A DNA stretch of 64,000 nt from an uncultured bacterium (lineage in GTDB: Bacteria > Pseudomonadota > Alphaproteobacteria > Rhodospirillales > Rhodospirillaceae): NCBI GenBank assembly GCA_903888485.1, contig CAISTS010000029.1:62001-126000 (forward strand), in the 5' to 3' direction. The number at the start of each line of letters is the position of its first letter. Within the stretch, counting starts at the first letter, position 1. The notes beneath the pieces were generated by a model that saw nothing but the letters and a program-made list of their open reading frames with translations, was not told the DNA's origin and made no database searches. The position numbers were made by a program, and so were the translations under genes. Of the stretch, positions 49,623 to 58,133 are shown piece after piece.

Positions 49623-51356
49623 ATGCTCATCAAAGCCAAGACCTGGAAGCTCGGTTTACTCTGCGCGGCCGCGACGCTCAGCGCGCCCGCCCTCGCCGCG
49701 ACGTCGTGCGAAGGGCTCGCCAAGCTGCAAATCGGCAGCACCACCATCACCAGCGCCGGCAGCGTCACCGGTCCGCTCGCGGTTGAAAGCCCCGGCGGCC
49801 AGGGCGTGGCCAACGTGCCCTTCTGCCGCGTGCAAGGCGTGACGCGCCCCACGCCAAAGGCGGATGTGCGCTTCGAAGTCTGGCTGCCGCGCGACTGGAA
49901 CAGCCGCATGAAGACACCGACCACCGGCGGTTATCTCGGCGGCATTCCCTATACGCGCATGGTCGAAGACGTGGCGAACGGCTACGTCATGGTCGGCTCG
50001 AACCTCGGCCATGAAGGCGGGTCCGATCCGAAGTGGACGCTCGATCCTGATGCGCTCGCTGCCTACGGCTACGGCGCGCATCCCTTCGTCAATCGCGCCG
50101 CGCGCGCGCTCGTGCAGGCGTTCTATGACAAAGGGCCGAGCAAGTCGTACTTCGAAGGATGTTCGGGCGGTGGCCGCCAGGCGCTGATGATGGCGCAGCG
50201 TTACCCCGATCTCTTCGACGGCATCATCGCCGGGGCGCCGTCGAACTCCTACCCCGACTCGATCATGCAGATCCTGTGGCAGCATCGCATCCACAAGCCG
50301 CAGTCTAACGATGGAGCGCCGCTGATCCCGCAGACCAAGCTCGCCATGGTTAGCGCGTCGGTGATGGCGCGCTGCGATGCCAAGGACGGCCTTAAGGACG
50401 GCGAACTCACCGATCCGCGCGCTTGCGATACCGACCTCTCGATGCTGCGCTGCAAGGCCGGCGAAGCGGCCGACTGCCTCACCGACAAGCAGATCGCCGG
50501 ACTTCGCGACATCTACGGCGGTCCGCGCAAATCGAACGGGGTGCCGCTTTATCGTGGCTCCATGCCGGGTGGTGAATACAGCTGGAACCTGAACGTCGGC
50601 GATACTACGCGCTACGGCGCGTTCTTCGGCGATGTGGTGCTCGAGAACACGAGCTGGGATTGGCGCACGCTGGACTTCGACAACCAGTATGAATTCATGC
50701 GCGACCGGCTCAATCCGGTCATGGCCACGCCGAGCCCCGATCTCACGGCTTTCAAGGCGCGCGGCGGCAAGCTCATCCAGTTCCATGGCTGGCACGACCA
50801 GTTGATCGCGCCGACCGCCTCGCCCAACTACTATGCTTCGGTCATCGCGTTCGAGCGCCTGAAGGGCGACAAGAACGCCGATGCCGCCATCGACAAGCTG
50901 ACACCGAAGGACGTGGTCGCAGACCTCGCCAAGCCGCAGGGCGTAGAAAGCTTCTACCGGCTGTTCATGGTGCCGGGCATGGCGCACTGCCGCGGCGGCA
51001 ACGCGACCAACCGCTTCGACCAGGGCGCCAACGGCGTCGGGTCCAAGCGCGACCTCGATCACAGCCTCCAGCTCCAGCTGGAGCGTTGGGTCGAGCAGGG
51101 CGTGGCCCCCGAGCGTGTCGTCGCGACGCAGTTTGTGGGCGACGATCCGACCAAGGGCATCGTGCGCGAGCGCCCGCTGTGCGCTTATCCGAAGATGGCG
51201 CACTATAAGGGTTCGGGCGACGTCAACGACCCGGCGAACTTCGTTTGCGGCTCCACGGACACGGCGAACCTGACGCCGAATCCCGCCGACATGGCGCAGA
51301 TCAAATATTCGCTGAAGGTGCGCAACGTGATCGGACCCCGCGTCGAGGTCAAGTAA
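49623..51356 (+). CDS. Tannase / feruloyl esterase family protein, copy 1
   Basis: A 577-residue exported esterase with a signal peptide (SAPALAATS). The nucleophile motif is YFEGCSGGGRQAL with Ser181 between a Cys that pairs with another Cys beside the catalytic His, the arrangement of fungal and bacterial tannases. The lid domain and the late FHGWHDQLIAPTASPNYY (Asp) and VPGMAHCRGG (His with CS-D-HC pattern) complete the triad. It hydrolyses gallate, ferulate or related esters outside the cytoplasm. ATG 49623 lies behind GGGAGGAC. The next gene is a close paralogue. Confidence 0.93.
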   Translation: MLIKAKTWKLGLLCAAATLSAPALAATSCEGLAKLQIGSTTITSAGSVTGPLAVESPGGQGVANVPFCRVQGVTRPTPKADVRFEVWLPRDWNSRMKTPTTGGYLGGIPYTRMVEDVANGYVMVGSNLGHEGGSDPKWTLDPDALAAYGYGAHPFVNRAARALVQAFYDKGPSKSYFEGCSGGGRQALMMAQRYPDLFDGIIAGAPSNSYPDSIMQILWQHRIHKPQSNDGAPLIPQTKLAMVSASVMARCDAKDGLKDGELTDPRACDTDLSMLRCKAGEAADCLTDKQIAGLRDIYGGPRKSNGVPLYRGSMPGGEYSWNLNVGDTTRYGAFFGDVVLENTSWDWRTLDFDNQYEFMRDRLNPVMATPSPDLTAFKARGGKLIQFHGWHDQLIAPTASPNYYASVIAFERLKGDKNADAAIDKLTPKDVVADLAKPQGVESFYRLFMVPGMAHCRGGNATNRFDQGANGVGSKRDLDHSLQLQLERWVEQGVAPERVVATQFVGDDPTKGIVRERPLCAYPKMAHYKGSGDVNDPANFVCGSTDTANLTPNPADMAQIKYSLKVRNVIGPRVEVK

Positions 51357-51380
51357 CACTCCTCCCGGGACGGCGATTCC

Positions 51381-51413
51381 TATTGTGGGCTGCGCGGCTT
51401 GCAGCCCACAATA
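51381..51413. promoter_or_regulatory. Perfect 13-bp inverted repeat between the tannase genes
   Basis: TATTGTGGGCTGC (51381-51393) is the exact reverse complement of GCAGCCCACAATA (51401-51413), with a 7-base loop. It aligns base for base with the dyad upstream of copy 1, so it was duplicated with the gene. It can act as an operator or, in RNA, as a hairpin that trims the message between the two genes. Confidence 0.65.
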
Positions 51414-51438
51414 GTCGCCATAACCTGAGGAGGACGCG

Positions 51439-53163
51439 ATGAAATCCTGGAAAGTCGGACTGCTGTGCGGGGCCGCGACTGTTTGCGGCGCGCCGTCGGC
51501 GTGGGCGGGCATGAGCTGCGAGGCGCTCGCGGGCCTGAAGATCGCCAACGCCGAAATCACGCGCGCCGGAAGCATCCCCGGCCCCCTCGCCGTCGCGGGT
51601 CCGGGCGGCAAAGGCACGGTGAACGTGCCCTTCTGCCTGGTCGAAGGCATCTCTCATCCCACGCCAAAAGCCAACGTGCGGTTCGAGGTCTGGCTGCCGC
51701 GCAACTGGAACAGCCGCATGAAGACGCCGACGACCGGGGGTTATCTCGGCGGCGTTCCCTATACGCGTATGGCCGAAGACGTGGCGCTGGGTTACGCCAT
51801 GGTGGGCTCCAACCTCGGCCACGACGGCAACGCCGATCCGCGCTGGGACATGGATCCCGATGCGCTGGCGGCCTACGGCTACGGCGCGCATCCGGGCGTC
51901 AACAAAGCGGCGCGCGCGCTCATCCAGGCGTTCTACGACAAGCCGCCGAGCAAATCTTATTTCGAGGGCTGCTCCGGCGGCGGCCGTCAGGCGCTGCAGG
52001 TGGCGCAGCGTTATCCCGATCTCTACGACGGGATTCTCGCCGGCGCGCCGTCCTACTCCTATCCCGATGCGATCATGCAGATCCTCTGGCAGCAGCGCAT
52101 CCACAAGCCAAAGTCGGGCAAGGACGCGCCGCTGATCCCCGAAGGCACGCTTGCCATGGTCAGTGCGTCCATCACAGCGTCCTGCGACGCCAGGGACGGG
52201 CTGAAGGACGGCCAGATCACGGATCCGCGTTCGTGCGACCGCGATCTGAAGGCGCTGCAGTGCAAGGCCGGTCAGACAGGCGATTGCCTTTCCGAAGCTC
52301 AACTCGCGGGCCTTGCGGAAATCTATCGCGGCCCGCACCGCTCCACCGGCGAGGCCCTCTTCAGCGGTCCGCAGCCGGGCGGTGAGCACACCTGGAACCT
52401 CGCGACCGGTGACAACGGCAATTACGGCGAATTCTTCGGCGACGTCGTGTTCGACAATCCCAAATGGGATTGGCGCACGCTGAGCTTCGACACCGATTAC
52501 GACAAGATGCGCGACAAGCTCAATCCGCTCATGGGCGCGCCCAGCCCGGACCTCTCGGCGTTCAAGGCGCGCGGCGGCAAGATGTTGGCGTTCCACGGTT
52601 GGGCCGACCACCTCGTCGCCCCCACGTCATCGCCGAATTACTACGCCGCGCTGATTGCCTTCGAGAAGTTGAAGGACGCCAAGGACATCGACGGCGCCAT
52701 CGCAAAGCTCACGGCGCGTGAGATCGCCGCGGACGTCGCCAAGCCGCAAGCGGTGCAGGATTACTTCCGACTGTTCATGGTGCCCGGCATGGGCCATTGC
52801 TCCGGCGGTGTCGCGCCCAATCACTTCGATCACGGCGCGAACGCCGCGCCGTCCAAGCGCGACGCCGATCACAGCGCCATGATGGCGCTCGAGCGCTGGG
52901 TGGAACAGGGCGTCGCGCCCGAGCGCATCGTCGCGACGCAGTACACCGGCAACGATCCGGCCAACGGCGTGATGCGTGAGCGCCCCCTGTGCGCCTATCC
53001 GAAGATGGCGCGCTACAAGGGCTCGGGCGACGTCAACAACGCCGCGAACTTCACCTGCGGCGCGCCTGACGTGAAGAACCTCACACCGGGACCTGGCGAC
53101 ATGGCGCAGATCAAGAGCACGCTCAAGCTGCGCGCGATGCTCGGTCCAAAGGCGCAGTACTAG
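51439..53163 (+). CDS. Tannase / feruloyl esterase family protein, copy 2
   Basis: A 574-residue paralogue of copy 1 with the same layout: signal peptide (SAWAGMS), YFEGCSGGGRQAL with nucleophile Ser179, FHGWADHLVAPTSSPNYY (Asp) and VPGMGHCSGG (His). Long stretches are identical to copy 1 (NSRMKTPTTGGYLGG, ALAAYGYGAHP). In copy 2 the residues around the lid differ (VFDNPKWDWRTLSFDTDYDK), so the pair may accept different esters. ATG 51439 follows GAGGAGG. The stop interleaves with that of the convergent CoA transferase (CTAG). Confidence 0.93.
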   Translation: MKSWKVGLLCGAATVCGAPSAWAGMSCEALAGLKIANAEITRAGSIPGPLAVAGPGGKGTVNVPFCLVEGISHPTPKANVRFEVWLPRNWNSRMKTPTTGGYLGGVPYTRMAEDVALGYAMVGSNLGHDGNADPRWDMDPDALAAYGYGAHPGVNKAARALIQAFYDKPPSKSYFEGCSGGGRQALQVAQRYPDLYDGILAGAPSYSYPDAIMQILWQQRIHKPKSGKDAPLIPEGTLAMVSASITASCDARDGLKDGQITDPRSCDRDLKALQCKAGQTGDCLSEAQLAGLAEIYRGPHRSTGEALFSGPQPGGEHTWNLATGDNGNYGEFFGDVVFDNPKWDWRTLSFDTDYDKMRDKLNPLMGAPSPDLSAFKARGGKMLAFHGWADHLVAPTSSPNYYAALIAFEKLKDAKDIDGAIAKLTAREIAADVAKPQAVQDYFRLFMVPGMGHCSGGVAPNHFDHGANAAPSKRDADHSAMMALERWVEQGVAPERIVATQYTGNDPANGVMRERPLCAYPKMARYKGSGDVNNAANFTCGAPDVKNLTPGPGDMAQIKSTLKLRAMLGPKAQY

Positions 53164-54347
53164 ATAATCCCGCGATTCTTGAGGTCCGCGATCTCGTCGG
53201 CGGAAAGGCCGAGCAGCTTGCCGTAAACAGCGTCGTTGCCGTCGCCGAGCGCCGGCCCCAGATGCGTGATCTCGCCTGGCGTTTTTGAAAGCCGCGGCGC
53301 CGGCGCGGGCACGGTCACTTTGCCGGCGCGCGGATCGTGCCGTTCCTGGAGATTCTCGCGCGCGCGGTACTGCGGGTCGGCGAAGATGTCGGCGATGGAC
53401 AGCAGCTTGGCGCAAGGCACCTCCTCGCGCGTGCATATTTCCAGCAGTTTGGCGAGCGGCAAGCCGCCCGTCCATTTCGCCACGAGCGCATTCACATCGC
53501 CCCGACGCTGGACGCGCTGCGCGTTGGTGGCAAGGCTCGGGTCGCCCGCAATGCCCATGGCGCGCATCAGCCGCTGCCACATCTTGTCATTGGAGCAGGC
53601 GATCGCCACCCAATCCCCATCCGCGGTCTGATAGTGGCTGTGAGGCGTGACATAGCCGATGTCCGCGCCCAGGCGCTCGCGCTGGATGCCGGTGGCGGCG
53701 TAGACCGGCGCGAGCTCATCGGTGATGCGGAAGATCGATTCATAGAGGCCGATGTCAACGAGCTGGCCCTCGCCAGTCTTTTCGGCATGGCGCAGCGCCA
53801 TCAGCACGCCGATGGCCCCGAACATCCCCGACATATAATCCGCCAGCGACGTGGAGCCCGGCACCACCGGCTGGCGGCCCGGCTCGCCGGCCAGATACGC
53901 AAGGCCGCTAAAAGCATGGGCGATGCGCGCGAAGCCCGGCATCTCGCGGTACGGTCCCGTTTGCCCATAGGCGCTGACGCTCAGCATCACCAGCTTGGGA
54001 TTAAGCTTGGCCAGCGCCGCATAGCCGATCCCCCAGTCATCCATGGTACCGGGGCGGAAGTTCTCGACCACCACATCGGCGCGCGCGGCGAGCTTGCGGA
54101 ACAGCTCGGCGCCCTCGGGCGTGCGCAAGTCGAGCGTGATCGAGGTTTTATTGCGCGAGTCGCTCATCCATATGAAGGAGTCGCCCGACGCCGACGGCGT
54201 GCCCAGCTTGCGCAAGGAATCCCCCGCGCCCGGCTGTTCGATCTTGATGACCGTGGCGCCAAATTCAGCGAGCAGGGTCGCGCAGAAGGGCGCCGCCAGG
54301 AAGGTGGCGACGTCGAGCACCAAAACACCGGATAAAGGTCCCGCCAT
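53160..54347 (-). CDS. Class III (CaiB/BaiF) CoA transferase
   Basis: A 395-residue protein with the family's opening LSGVLVLDVATFLAAPFCAT, FGATVIKIEQPGAGDSLR, SRNKTSITLDLRTPEG, ADVVVENFRPGTMDDWG, and the catalytic Asp in GSTSLADYMSGMFGAIGVL. It transfers CoA between organic acids such as succinyl-CoA and an aromatic or branched acid. Next to two esterases that release phenolic acids and an organic-anion transporter, it fits a pathway that activates the liberated acid, which is an inference from position. Confidence 0.94.
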   Translation of the reverse strand: MAGPLSGVLVLDVATFLAAPFCATLLAEFGATVIKIEQPGAGDSLRKLGTPSASGDSFIWMSDSRNKTSITLDLRTPEGAELFRKLAARADVVVENFRPGTMDDWGIGYAALAKLNPKLVMLSVSAYGQTGPYREMPGFARIAHAFSGLAYLAGEPGRQPVVPGSTSLADYMSGMFGAIGVLMALRHAEKTGEGQLVDIGLYESIFRITDELAPVYAATGIQRERLGADIGYVTPHSHYQTADGDWVAIACSNDKMWQRLMRAMGIAGDPSLATNAQRVQRRGDVNALVAKWTGGLPLAKLLEICTREEVPCAKLLSIADIFADPQYRARENLQERHDPRAGKVTVPAPAPRLSKTPGEITHLGPALGDGNDAVYGKLLGLSADEIADLKNRGII

Positions 54348-54389
54348 TTCTCCCCCGCAGTACGACGGCGGCGATCCTAGCAGAACGCT

Positions 54390-54677
54390 TTAGTTCCGCG
54401 CGACGCCCGCGTTCGGGGCCGGCAACAGGCGCATCATCGGCCGCGTGCCTCCGACATAACGCGCCTTTTCGTTCTGCCCTGCCTCATAGCCTTCAGCGAA
54501 GCCGAGTTTCAGGGCCTCGGCCTGTGAGGCGCTGCTGACGGGGAAGCGCCTGCGGAACCGGTAATAGTAGTGCCGGGTCTGCCAGCGCATGGCGTCCACG
54601 TGCTCGGCCATGCGCTGTCCGGCACGATAGGCGGCGCGGAAGGCATTCATCGTGGCGGGATCGGTCGAGATTGGCAC
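54390..54677 (-). CDS. Unrecognised 95-residue protein
   Basis: GTG 54677 follows AGGAG at seven bases and is preferred over the ATG at 54725, which has no ribosome site. The protein is charged and basic (MRWQTRHYYYRFRRRFPVSS, then LGFAEGYEAGQNEKARYVGG) without a signal or span. I do not recognise it. It is close to the CoA transferase but separated by 42 bases, on the same strand. Confidence 0.55.
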   Translation of the reverse strand: MPISTDPATMNAFRAAYRAGQRMAEHVDAMRWQTRHYYYRFRRRFPVSSASQAEALKLGFAEGYEAGQNEKARYVGGTRPMMRLLPAPNAGVARN

Positions 54678-55114
54678 AGCGGGCTCCTCGCGAATTCGGA
54701 ACCCTCCTTGCAAAGCCTGGACCACGCACCGCGTGTATGATTTTGGCGCTTTCGCAGGTGTGCGCTGTAAAAATTCTCAGAAACGCCGTAGCCGACCGTC
54801 GGGGAATATTACAGCTCACAAAACATAATCGCCGAGGATCGCGCGGTTCGCCGGACCTCGGCGATAGAAGTGCGTCTCGTTGAACGTTGCGCGCGCCGAT
54901 ACCCAAGCTGACGCAGGCCCCGCAGTGAGCGCATTGACGCGCGCTGGAAGCGACGAAAAAAGGAAAACGTGAAGTGGCGCCGCCATATAACTCCGACCCG
55001 GCGACGGGACGAAATGTCCTTAAACTTTCATATTTCTCACATAATACTTTCATTGTTAATTTGCCATCGGAGGCGCAAGATTCGCCCTCGCGTCCAACAC
55101 AGGGAGTTTGTCCA
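54678..55114. other. Intergenic region upstream of the TPR protein gene
   Basis: 437 bases without a convincing gene. The right half is AT-rich (a run of TTTCATATTTCTCACATAAT near 55026-55045) and probably contains the promoter of the plus-strand gene at 55115; CATAAT at 55040-55045 is a possible -10 but has no clear -35. Confidence 0.5.
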
Positions 55115-55474
55115 GTGAAACGTATCGTTCTGTCGGCTTTGATTGCCGCTGGCTTCGCGCTGTCGCCCGCCCTCGCCGCTTCGACGCCGGAAGCAGGCAC
55201 GCGGGTTTATGACGCCGTGCAGAAAGGTCAGTGGGGTGAGGCTGAAAAGCTGCTGCGTCAGTCGTTGAGCCAAAATCCCAACGATACCGTCGGCATGCTC
55301 AATCTTGCTTATGTCTTGCAGAACTCCGGCCGCGGCGCGGAAGCCGTGAGCATCTATGAGAAGGTGCTGCAGCAGGACAACAATCCTGCCGTTGCGATCG
55401 GCGAAAGCGACAAGATGCGGGCGAAGGTGCTGGCGAAGAAGCGTATCGGCTCGATCTATAGCGCGCAGCGCTAA
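55115..55474 (+). CDS. Small exported TPR protein
   Basis: A 119-residue protein. GTG 55115 after AGGGAG opens a signal peptide (MKRIVLSALIAAGFALSPAL). The mature part contains about two TPR-like helices (GQWGEAEKLLRQSLSQNP, TVGMLNLAYVLQNSGRGAEA, SIYEKVL), so it is a periplasmic scaffold of some 90 residues. Partner unknown. It stands alone. Confidence 0.75.
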   Translation: MKRIVLSALIAAGFALSPALAASTPEAGTRVYDAVQKGQWGEAEKLLRQSLSQNPNDTVGMLNLAYVLQNSGRGAEAVSIYEKVLQQDNNPAVAIGESDKMRAKVLAKKRIGSIYSAQR

Positions 55475-55487
55475 AGATCCGCGTGAA

Positions 55488-55955
55488 TTAGTAGGCCTGC
55501 GCCGCCTTTTCGGTCAGCCGCGCAACGTCGGCCGACAGGGCAGGCCTCTCACGCACGAGGGGTAGATCCCTCAGGGCCGCCAGCGCTGCGGCCATATCGG
55601 CCCGATGTTGGCTGATCACCGGCGCCAGACGTTCATCCATCATGGCGCGCAGTTCGAGGCTGGGCGCCGCATTGACCAGGCCGGCCACGGTGATCCGGGT
55701 AAACGCATCCAATTCCGTAAGTGCGGCGACGCGCTTTTCCACCAGGCTCGCATCACGGCAATCGAGGGCCGGCGCCGGCGCCGCGTGATCGACGTGCATC
55801 ATGCGCGCCTGGATCACCAGGCCGATCTGATCGGCGATCGCCACGCTGGCGTTCGTTGTCGGCTCCGGGCGCAGGGACGCGCTCTGGTCGGGGCGGGCAA
55901 GCGCCGCACCGCTGAGGAGACCAAGAAGAACGAGAGCCTGGAGAACAACGCGCAT
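55488..55955 (-). CDS. Unrecognised exported protein
   Basis: A 155-residue protein from ATG 55955 with a signal peptide (VLLGLLSGAALARPD). The mature part is helical (VIQARMMHVDHAAPAPALDC, LTELDAFTRITVAGLV, RADMAAALAALRDLPL), has one Cys and no motif I recognise. It faces the TPR gene with a 13-base gap. Function unknown. Confidence 0.6.
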   Translation of the reverse strand: MRVVLQALVLLGLLSGAALARPDQSASLRPEPTTNASVAIADQIGLVIQARMMHVDHAAPAPALDCRDASLVEKRVAALTELDAFTRITVAGLVNAAPSLELRAMMDERLAPVISQHRADMAAALAALRDLPLVRERPALSADVARLTEKAAQAY

Positions 55956-56279
55956 CGCTGACCAATCCTTCGATACAGCTTGGGTTCTCTCAAGGCTGGC
56001 CCCGCCGTGCAAGCGACGAGGCCGTCACAAAACTGTAGCAATTGACTGCCATACAGGCGGGAACCCCTCAGAAGTGCCCTTTATATGCGGGTTTCTGAAG
56101 CATCGCGGGGTCTATTGCAGCGCCGAATTCTTCACCGAACTGAAACAAATCAGTCATGCCTGCGCTGACGTCAGCGGGCCGGGCATTTCACACAAACATC
56201 ACGAAATCGTCGCGGCCCCCTCGCCCATACTGCCGCCACTTGGTTTCGCGCACACTCTCATATCTAAGCCTTCACCCCC
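55956..56279. other. Intergenic region upstream of the EVE/HNH nuclease gene
   Basis: 324 bases. I see no gene, RNA fold or strong promoter, only scattered TATAT and ACAAA runs. The two neighbouring genes diverge from here, so both promoters must lie inside. Confidence 0.5.
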
Positions 56280-57314
56280 ATGCAGTGCTGGATCGCCGTA
56301 ACGCCCACCGCCGACGGCACCGCCCGCGGGCCCCAAGCCGTGACAGCCTATACTTACGAAACCGACGACCGCAGCAAGAAGCAGATCGCCGAGGGCGACC
56401 TGCTCTTCCTGCGCGACCAGAAGCGCTTGCTCGGCATCGCCCACGTCGAGAGCGTAGGCACCGAAAAACGCGAGCAACGCGTTCTGAAGTGCCCGGTGTG
56501 CGACATCAGCAAAGTCGAGATGCGCAAGAAGCGCGAGCTGCCCTACCGCTGTTTCCACGGCCACCAGTTCGCCGCGCCCGCCGAGGCGCAGCAGCTAACG
56601 GTGCTGCACACGGCACATTTCCCGCAGAGTTATGCGCGCGTTGCCGCGCAGATTGAGCCGGCCGAGCTGCGCCCCTTCGAGCTCACCAACAGCCGCCACG
56701 TAAAACTGAAGCTTGCCGATGTCACCGGCATCTGCGGCTATATCGCGCGGCGCGATCACACAATCGCCCCGACCTTGAAGAGCTGGCTGCGCAGCCGCAG
56801 CATCGCGCTCGGTGACCGCGAGGCCTATAGCGCGAGCGCCCATGCGCTGCCGATCGTCGACGAGCAGGATCGTCCGTTCCAGGCGATCCGTGAGCGCCGT
56901 GGCCTCGCCACCTTCCGCGACAAGCTGATCGCGCGCTACGGCGCGCGCTGTATGATCTCGGGCTGCGCCGTGCTGGCTCTGCTCGAAGCCTGTCATGTCG
57001 GCAAGTATCAGGGGCCGGAGGACAACCATCCCGCCAACGGCATCCTCCTGCGCAGCGACCTGCACACGCTGTTCGATCTCGACCTGATCGGCATCGATCC
57101 AGCGGACATGGAGATCACGGTGCACTCATCTCTCACCGGTACGGAGTATCAGAAGTTCTCAGGCGTGCGCCTCGTACTTGGCACCGAGAAGAGCATCGAC
57201 ATGCGCGCCGTGCGCGCGCGCTGGGAATTGTTCCTGCAGAAACTCGCCGAGGCGACACACAAGGTCGCCATCGCCGCGCTGGGCTTCAACCTGCTGTGCA
57301 CGCAGCTTTTGTAG
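56280..57314 (+). CDS. EVE-like domain fused to an HNH nuclease (probable modification-dependent restriction enzyme)
   Basis: A 344-residue protein. The first 100 residues resemble EVE/PUA-like readers: CWIAVTPTADG, YTYETDDRSKKQIAEGDLLF, LGIAHVESVGTEKREQRVLK, then a Cys-pair segment (KCPVCDISKVEMRKKRELPY, RCFHGHQF). The C-terminal part is an HNH nuclease: ARCMISGCAVLALLEACHVG, NHPANGILLRSDLHTLFDLD, giving the H-N-H residues in order. Fusions of EVE to HNH cut DNA with modified cytosines, such as phage DNA, as in Vibrio VcaM4I. No methyltransferase lies beside it that would protect the host, as expected for a type IV enzyme. The reader assignment is by eye. Confidence 0.7.
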   Translation: MQCWIAVTPTADGTARGPQAVTAYTYETDDRSKKQIAEGDLLFLRDQKRLLGIAHVESVGTEKREQRVLKCPVCDISKVEMRKKRELPYRCFHGHQFAAPAEAQQLTVLHTAHFPQSYARVAAQIEPAELRPFELTNSRHVKLKLADVTGICGYIARRDHTIAPTLKSWLRSRSIALGDREAYSASAHALPIVDEQDRPFQAIRERRGLATFRDKLIARYGARCMISGCAVLALLEACHVGKYQGPEDNHPANGILLRSDLHTLFDLDLIGIDPADMEITVHSSLTGTEYQKFSGVRLVLGTEKSIDMRAVRARWELFLQKLAEATHKVAIAALGFNLLCTQLL

Positions 57315-57462
57315 AGGCGGCTGCGATTGGCGGACCGCGCGCGATAGACGTAATAGGCAGCCCAGAACGTCATCAAAGCTGGGAATGGGGCGAAAACGAG
57401 GGATCGCTTTAAGCGACTGGAGTGATGTAAATCTTTCGGGATCACATCCCGGAGAGAAAATC

Positions 57463-58122
57463 ATGACGCGCGCTTCCGAGTTCTGGACGTTCTTTGACCG
57501 CGAAGCGGCGCCGCAGCTCGCACGGCGGGAGCCGACGTTCCGCCAGATCTTTCAATATCTCGATCAGTTCAACCATCCGGTCACGATCGTCGAGACGGGG
57601 TGCGTCCGCCTGGCCGGGAACTGGGCCGGCGACGGTCAGAGCACAGTCTTGTTCGACAAGTATGTCTGCCTGAGGGATGAAGCTTCCGTTGTGTACACGG
57701 TGGACATCGACGAAGCGGCCACAAAGCAGGCGCGGGCCCTGGTCAGCGATCGTGTCAAAGTGACCTGCGCGGACAGCGTGACGTTCCTGACGGAATTGGT
57801 CGCGAAGCTATCGAATGAGGCCAAAACAGTCGATTTGCTGTACCTCGATTCCTTCGACGTCGATTGGACGCATTTGTATCCGTCGTCGATTCATCACTTG
57901 AAGGAATTGTGCGCCGCGATGCGCGTGATCAGGAAGGATACGCTGGTGGCGGTGGACGATTGCCCGCTTGAAGCGTCCTTCGTTCCGGGCCCGCAGGGTC
58001 AAGCCGAATTTGTGCAGGGCCCCTTCGTCGGCGGCAAAGGTCGTCTGGTTGCAGAGTTTGCCGCCGCTTGCGGCGCCCAGCCGCACTTCGCCGCCTATCA
58101 AGCCGGCTGGACCGGATTCTAG
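57463..58122 (+). CDS. Methyltransferase-fold protein (Methyltransf_24-like)
   Basis: A 219-residue protein from ATG 57463 behind GGAGAG. The SAM-site strand reads HPVTIVETGCVRLAGNWAGD, followed by YTVDIDEAATKQARALVSDR and VDLLYLDSFDVDW (the LYLD strand of the family). It ends with a FVGGKGRLVAEF segment. It is a putative transferase on a sugar or small molecule. It lies 148 bases after the nuclease and may be a separate unit. Confidence 0.75.
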   Translation: MTRASEFWTFFDREAAPQLARREPTFRQIFQYLDQFNHPVTIVETGCVRLAGNWAGDGQSTVLFDKYVCLRDEASVVYTVDIDEAATKQARALVSDRVKVTCADSVTFLTELVAKLSNEAKTVDLLYLDSFDVDWTHLYPSSIHHLKELCAAMRVIRKDTLVAVDDCPLEASFVPGPQGQAEFVQGPFVGGKGRLVAEFAAACGAQPHFAAYQAGWTGF

Positions 58123-58133
58123 CGGAAGCCGCG

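Noticed and set aside
49656-52611. Long open minus-strand frames (over 400 residues each) opposite the two tannase genes
   Set aside because: The plus strand carries full tannase catalytic motifs and signal peptides. The antisense frames share the same repeat only because the genes are paralogues.
56074-56301. A 75-codon plus-strand frame ending inside the start of the EVE/HNH gene
   Set aside because: No ribosome site, no conserved pattern, and it overlaps the better-supported start at 56280.
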